This document shows, one piece after another, positions 9,807-14,347 of a stretch of 14,347 bases of DNA. A program made the translations under genes and the position numbers. The stretch is from positions 3,877 to 18,223 of the forward strand of contig CAUDNR010000284.1 in assembly GCA_958430865.1 (NCBI GenBank). The letters run 5' to 3'. This DNA is from Entrophospora sp. SA101 (Eukaryota > Glomeromycota > Glomeromycetes > Entrophosporales > Entrophosporaceae). The notes under the pieces were generated by a model. That model had not been told where the DNA came from. It made no database searches and worked only from the letters and a program-made list of their open reading frames with translations. The number at the start of each line of letters is the position of its first letter. Positions within the stretch are counted from its first letter, which is position 1.

Positions 9807-9836
9807 ATATATATATATATATTGTATATATATATA
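9807..9836. repeat. (AT)n run between the two MITE copies
   Basis: Near-pure AT dinucleotide repeat interrupted once by TTG, in the spacer between the inverted MITE copies. Confidence 0.9.
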
Positions 9837-9843
9837 AATTTAA

Positions 9844-10027
9844 GCATAGTGGAGGTTTGTTGTTACACGAAATGTTATACAGAACTCATTGCTATATTAA
9901 TATATATAGTCAAATTCAGTTATTACTTACTTTTTATTATTATTGCCAGAATAATTGCCGTGTATTGTAAAGTTACGTTGCACAATATAAAAAAATCAAT
10001 GTAACATTTCAAATATTTCCAATATGC
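9844..10027 (-). mobile_element. MITE copy B (184 bp), inverted relative to copy A
   Basis: It begins GCATAGTGGAGGTTTG (9844-9859) and ends with a diverged inverted version (10010-10027). In reverse complement it runs collinear with copy A; the shared 28-nt block lies at 9856-9883. It lacks most of copy A's segment 9626-9664 and carries an AT-rich stretch there instead. With copy A it forms a long inverted repeat with a spacer of about 128 bp that includes an AT dinucleotide run. Confidence 0.7.
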
Positions 10028-10218
10028 TATATATTAAAATAATTTTATTTTTCAAAGAATTTTACAACATGATGATTTTTTTGAAAAATAAAATAAAATA
10101 ATATATTTATGAATGAATAAAAAAGATTTAAATGAAAAATAAAATATTTACAATTTAAAAACAATATATATATATGAATATGTATAACATGTGTAATTAA
10201 CTATTATTATTATCGTCA

Positions 10219-11547
10219 TCATAAAGCAGGATGTTCTTGTGGATGATAAGGGTGTTGATGAAGATGATTGTGAGGTGGATGTCGACGTTGTTGATAGATG
10301 AAATCGCCTTTTTTATTATTATAATAATTATATTTTTTACTATTACTACTGATACCATGATTATTATCATCATCATCGATCAAATCAAGTGCTATTAAAA
10401 TATCGCGTAATCTTCCACTTCTATGCATTATTGCCAATTCATAGCTACCACCAATAGATTTACCGTCAATAAAAATATTTGGAAATGTTGATTGATAAGT
10501 TAATCTGATTAAAGTTTGTTTGACTTGTTCCGAATCATCTAAATAATAATAATAATAATAATAATATAATAATAGTAGGATTATTATTATTACGAATATT
10601 AGTTGGAATTTTAATTAATCCATTAATTTATGAAGATAATTTACCTCTTTCGTCCACTTCAATTACTGAAATATGTGGCAAGACATCATAAATTGAAAAA
10701 ATATGTTTTGCCCTTCTTGAATATCTGATTAAAATAAAAAGGTTAATTAAAACAACACAACACATAATATATTGACATATATCTCTCACTCATATACTTA
10801 CGGACAATAAGATTTACTGAAAATAACAATTGGACTTTCATTAATTAATTTCTCAATTTCGATTTCCAAATTATCTTCGCTCGTATTATTATCTTTAGTA
10901 TTTGAAGAAATATCATCAGATCCTCTATTGTTGTTAATACTACTTATACTATCGATATTATTACTAGCAATATCATTTTCACTTTCACTTTTGTGATCAT
11001 GAAGATTGTGAAAATTTACATCCTCTTCATCTTCTTCGTCATCATCATAAAAACTATGAATTCCATGATGACTACCACCAAAATGGTTCGCAATCTCTAA
11101 TCCTTGTATTCCCTCCTCACCATTATCACCCATAACACTGGCTGCAACAATTGCAACTTTGGAACTTTTATAATAATGAGCACCATGAAAATTAACTTCT
11201 TTTCCATCAAAATTTGTTAATATCCATAATGAACATAGGAATATAATTAATGTTATACATAACACTCTAAGACTTCTTGCTCTAAGAAAATGATCACTAT
11301 ATTCTATAAATATATCATTCTTTTCATTTATAAAGAAAGAATTATCGAAATCCTTTTCATCATTAGTCACATTAGAAACTATTGCGGTGAGTATGTTGCT
11401 ATTGCTATCGATTTGTTTTGATGATGGTATATTGTTGCTGTTATTGTTGTTATTGTTGGAAGGTGGTTGATTATGATACATTGGCAATATTGATGACATT
11501 TGTTGTGGTGGTTGCGGCTGTGGTTGTTTTTGTTGTTGTTTACTCAT
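10219..11547 (-). CDS. Type II membrane glutaredoxin, Grx6/Grx7-like, CPYS active site (3 exons, 381 aa)
   Basis: Predicted glutathione-dependent oxidoreductase of the secretory pathway. Minus-strand exons: 11547-10802, 10724-10645, 10538-10219; introns of 77 bp (GTAAGT...CAG) and 106 bp (GTAAAT...TAG). The N-terminus (1-88) is Gln/Pro/Asn-rich and presumably cytosolic. RARSLR (89-94) precedes one hydrophobic helix (about 95-111), the arrangement of a type II signal anchor. Residues 112-226 are a linker with an acidic run (168-176), many His, and N-glycosylation sequons at 220-221 and 236. The thioredoxin fold runs about 227-330: IVIFSKSYCPYS puts the active site at C248-P-Y-S251, TFP (293-295) supplies the cis-Pro, IFIDG follows, and GG (305-306) begins the glutathione-binding loop. 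The last 20 residues hold seven His. The anchor plus a single-Cys CPYS site match yeast Grx7 (CPYS) and Grx6 (CSYS) of the ER/Golgi. The family call is firm; the exact compartment is inferred. It converges on the TEA gene. Confidence 0.92.
10542..10565. repeat. (AAT)n microsatellite in glutaredoxin intron 2
   Basis: About eight AAT units on the plus strand. Read on the gene's strand this is an ATT repeat ending directly at the TTTAG acceptor of intron 2 (10539-10644), so it forms most of that intron's polypyrimidine region. Confidence 0.9.
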
Positions 11548-11560
11548 TTTTTTTTTTTTT
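11548..11560 (-). promoter_or_regulatory. Poly(A) leader directly before the glutaredoxin ATG
   Basis: On the coding strand 13 consecutive A residues immediately precede the ATG. A-rich leaders are common before fungal start codons; this run touches the start codon and supports the chosen ATG. Confidence 0.5.
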
Positions 11561-11725
11561 CCTTTAGTTTTCTCAGAAAATAAAAAAAAAAAAGGTGAAA
11601 ATGTTAAAGTATGAATGTAGATAAAAATAATTTTTCTTTTTGTAAATAAAATTTTTTTTCGAAATAAAAAATATTTTTTTTAAAAGAGAGTAGATTTTTT
11701 TTAATTATTGTTTTTAAATATTTTA

Positions 11726-11783
11726 ATACGTTAATTATTTTAATATACGTTAATTATTTTTAATATACGTTATTTTATTATTA
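11726..11783. repeat. Tandem ~19-bp repeat upstream of the glutaredoxin gene
   Basis: ATACGTTAATTATTTTAAT (11726-11744) is followed by a copy with one extra T (11745-11764) and a third, degenerate copy beginning ATACGTTATTTT. The repeat lies about 180 bp upstream of the glutaredoxin start codon and places ACGT cores about 19-20 bp apart. Confidence 0.8.
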
Positions 11784-12653
11784 TTTTATTTTAATAATTT
11801 ATTAAACATCGAAGATTAATAAATCATTAAATAAAATAAAAATAAGAAAATGCAAGTTGTTTATATAAAAATCTAATATCAGAGCTTGGCAAAGTTTGGA
11901 CGACTATTTACTAGTTATAAATTATAAATTACTAAATCAATAATATTTGGATAAATAAATAAATAAATCTAATCAAAAAAAAGCCCATCATTCAATGAAA
12001 ATATATTTCATATATTTATTTATATATACATATTAATAATAATAATATAATATTGTTTACCAAATTATATAGATTAATATAAAAAAAAAAAGTGCAAAAA
12101 GAAAAAAAAAATCAGTAAAAACTCTTTTTACCAATAAACACTAATACTAAAGCTCTATATTTTTTTTCTTTATTTTCACACGCTGATTATTATTATTAAA
12201 AAGATTTTTGACCTTGGGAGGTAGGTAACTTAATAAACAGTCATTTTTAATATAAAAAAAATAATAATAGGGGTTATTGGGATCTACCAATAAAATAAAT
12301 CAACCAACCCCTCGTGATCAATTCATTTTAACTTTTTTGACTTTTAACCTTAATATTCGTGTTTAAAATTATGTTTATTTTGATTACACAGTTTTTTCTT
12401 TTATAATGAAGTTCTTTATTAGGTTACAATACTGATTGTTTATTTATTTGTTCTTTCAAGGCTTTCTAATATTAATTGCTAATTTTAACGATGGTTATTA
12501 AAGATCTATCAATGCTTTTAAATTAAAAAGAAAATATATTTTGGATAATATGTCAAATATTTGAAGAGTATATTATAAATAAATTCTATTCATGATTCCT
12601 ATTTCAAATTGGACTAGTTGCTGACTGGTAGGTAGTCTTATTCAACATTTTGC
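11784..12653. other. Intergenic DNA upstream of the glutaredoxin gene
   Basis: Very AT-rich with many A/T runs and short AAT/AAAT repeats (for example 11953-11966). No gene or clear promoter element could be assigned. Confidence 0.55.
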
Positions 12654-12712
12654 GACGGCTGCAAATGCTTCATACACCTCGTTTTAAATTCGTGAAGCTC
12701 GCAATCGCCGTC
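12654..12712. repeat. Imperfect inverted repeat / hairpin
   Basis: The arm GACGGCTGCAAATGCTTC (12654-12671) pairs imperfectly with GAAGCTCGCAATCGCCGTC (12694-12712): GACGGC and GCTTC match at the two ends and TGC in the middle, around a 22-nt loop. It is GC-richer than its surroundings. It may be a transposon relic or a structured transcript; no known RNA family is recognised. Confidence 0.5.
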
Positions 12713-13008
12713 CACTATTCATCTAACAATAATAATAATAATTTCTTCTGACTTGTTATGTAGTTGGATATTACCAAAGATGGTAATAGTACAGTGACGC
12801 AGCAATCACATGCTGTATTATCCACCATAAAGATATAGTAGTGTAACGATTTATTTATTATATGTTGAACCCGTTTTTTAGATGGAATTGAAATGTAAAT
12901 GAATGAATAATGATTATTTTATATATTATAAAATACAATAAATTTAACACAGTGATTTTTTAAAATTTTATATATATATCCCTTCTTGTTTTCTTATTTC
13001 CCCAACAC

Positions 13009-13482
13009 TCATATGATTTTCAAAATCCATTTATTAATTTCCTTATTTTTGTTGTGAGAAAATTCTTTCTTGAACATAAAATAAAAAGAAAAAATTTCAT
13101 CATTACCCAAACTTGTTTTCACAATTGAATAAAGTCCAATTCTGTATGTTTGTAAAATTGAAGATAGGATTTTACCAAGCTCCATTCTTCTATAAGTTTT
13201 CTTTTTCATGAAAATCATATACTTAGTTTCACCATAAAATTGACCTAGAAACTTTATCTCATTATCAGGAAGTTCTTTTGGATCAAAAATATTACAAAGA
13301 GAAGTATAAGTTAGGGAAAATTGATTCTATTGTTGCCAATGAGTCTTCTTTTAACAAACAAAAGTACTAACTGATTATCTTCATCTAAATATTATACCCA
13401 TAAATCCAGATGTTATATCTTTAATAGTGTTTTCAAGGGCTAATTTAAATTTTGGTATTAATAGATTTTCTAATTGAAACAT
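13009..13482 (-). pseudogene. Frameshifted coding relic, unknown family
   Basis: On the minus strand three protein-like segments follow one another. Segment 1 runs from ATG at 13482 to TGA at 13381 and reads like protein (PKFKLALENTIKDITSGF). Segment 2 (13385 to TAA at 13311) continues in another frame (DEDNQLVLLFVKRRLIGNN). Segment 3 (13326 to TAA at 13009, about 105 codons) returns to the first frame and includes DPKELPDNEIKFLGQFYGE. Two compensating single-base shifts would join them. No intron of plausible size repairs the breaks; the only GT...AG that restores frame near the first break is 13 nt. Segment 1's frame is also open upstream to about 13543. No family is recognised. A sequencing error in a live gene is the main alternative. 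Confidence 0.4.
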
Positions 13483-13544
13483 ATTGATTAAATATTTGTT
13501 AAACCACCAAAATATAAATCTAAATCTAAATATGGGAGCTATAA

Positions 13545-14195
13545 AATCCTATGGCTGGTTTTTTTAGCTTTCCGTGATAAAATAATCACAGGACCAGTCA
13601 CGTGATAAAATCAAAATTTGTTTTTGAAAAAGATGCTAAACCTTTTTTCAGTTTCAGAGTTTCGAAATAGTTTTTATCTGAATAAAGTACAATCTTTTGA
13701 CGCAATTGAATACTAAATCAATTAAATTAATTACGAATATTTAGAATAATTTGAATAACTCTTATTCGAATAGAAACTCTAAAAATAATTGTACACTCGT
13801 TTTTTGTTGTTAATATAAATTAAACGAACGTAAAACTTTTACGTATATTATTATTAAAAATCCCACTCGTCTCTACATCCTCGGGATAAAACCCTTTTTT
13901 CAATATTCTTAAAAAACCTCCGCATAATAATAGATATGTTCTTTGACATTTGTTTCATGACGCAAAATAAGAACCACTTTTTATAGTACTAAAGCATAGT
14001 ACCATTTTTTTTAATACAAAATCTTCAATTAGTAAAATTTATGACTTTTCCTGATCCCTATTTAGAGTTCACTCGGATTGTCGATTAAATTCTCTGCTTT
14101 ATTGGGGCCTAACTAGTAGTATTGATATTTAGCAAGAAAATATTTGGATATGATAATCTAGAATCAACTAGAGGTTGGAACGGCTAAAAGATTCT
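13545..14195. other. Intergenic DNA at the right side
   Basis: No gene seen. CGTGATAAAAT occurs twice, at 13573-13583 and 13601-13611. The second copy overlaps the palindrome TCACGTGA (13598-13605), which holds the E-box CACGTG. Confidence 0.5.
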
Positions 14196-14214
14196 AACCG
14201 GTTAAAAACCGGTT
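14196..14214. promoter_or_regulatory. Tandem AACCGGTT palindromes
   Basis: Two perfect 8-bp palindromes AACCGGTT (14196-14203 and 14207-14214) are separated by AAA, so their centres are 11 bp apart, about one helical turn. AACCGGTT is the known consensus for Grainyhead/CP2-type factors, which occur in fungi as well as animals. No gene is visible beside it in this window, so a regulatory role is inferred only. Confidence 0.35.
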
Positions 14215-14347
14215 AAGTATATAAAAAATATAATAATAAGCAGAGATTAACTTATAAATGTATATTTCTTTTAAATAATGAACAATTCTTATGTCTACTC
14301 ACTATGAATCAACTATTGTATTATCTTTTCCTGTTGAATGAAGCCTT

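Noticed and set aside
9561..10004. Three short plus-strand frames of 60-70 codons
   Set aside because: They lie in the MITE copies and the AT repeat and have no protein-like features.
1..14347. Dictyostelium-type amoebozoan origin, suggested by AT richness and poly-Asn
   Set aside because: Intergenic DNA here is less extremely AT-rich than expected for that group, and the type II membrane glutaredoxin is fungus-like. Not fully excluded.

Overview
The window looks like AT-rich nuclear DNA from a fungus, most likely an early-diverging one such as an arbuscular mycorrhizal fungus (Glomeromycotina). The basis is strongly AT-rich intergenic DNA, short introns (62-106 bp) with GTAAAT/GTAAGT/GTATGT donors, Asn-rich low-complexity protein segments, a Golgi/ER-type membrane glutaredoxin of a kind known from fungi, and a TEA/ATTS transcription factor. 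The lineage is inferred from style and content. No rRNA, tRNA, CRISPR or bacterial operon signal was seen.

Layout. Bases 1-6434 are intergenic and hold no convincing protein gene. They contain a 98-bp near-palindromic TA-flanked MITE (1728-1825), a 765-bp element with inverted CCATAARTATCCGACCACC ends (4818-5582), and two small open reading frames of uncertain status (2401-2562 and 4368-4466). Bases 6435-9106 carry, on the plus strand, an eight-exon gene for a 685-residue TEA-domain protein. Its TEA DNA-binding domain is followed by a region that reads like the YAP/Vgll-binding beta-sandwich of animal TEAD proteins, then a long disordered Asn/Asp/Ser/Pro-rich tail. Bases 10219-11547 carry, on the minus strand, a three-exon gene for a 381-residue type II membrane glutaredoxin with a CPYS active site. 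The two genes converge. Between their stop codons lie two related ~190-bp MITE copies in opposite orientation (9520-9715 and 9844-10027), which together form a long inverted repeat. Bases 11548-14347 are mostly gene-free, with tandem repeats upstream of the glutaredoxin gene, an imperfect hairpin (12654-12712), a probable frameshifted coding relic on the minus strand (13009-13482) and a tandem pair of AACCGGTT palindromes (14196-14214).

The two good genes have no evident functional link: one is a nuclear regulator, the other a secretory-pathway redox enzyme. The most notable point is the combination of TEA and YAP-binding-like domains in a protein that appears fungal. Exon models were built by hand from splice signals and frame continuity. 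Family alignments are from memory, not computed.
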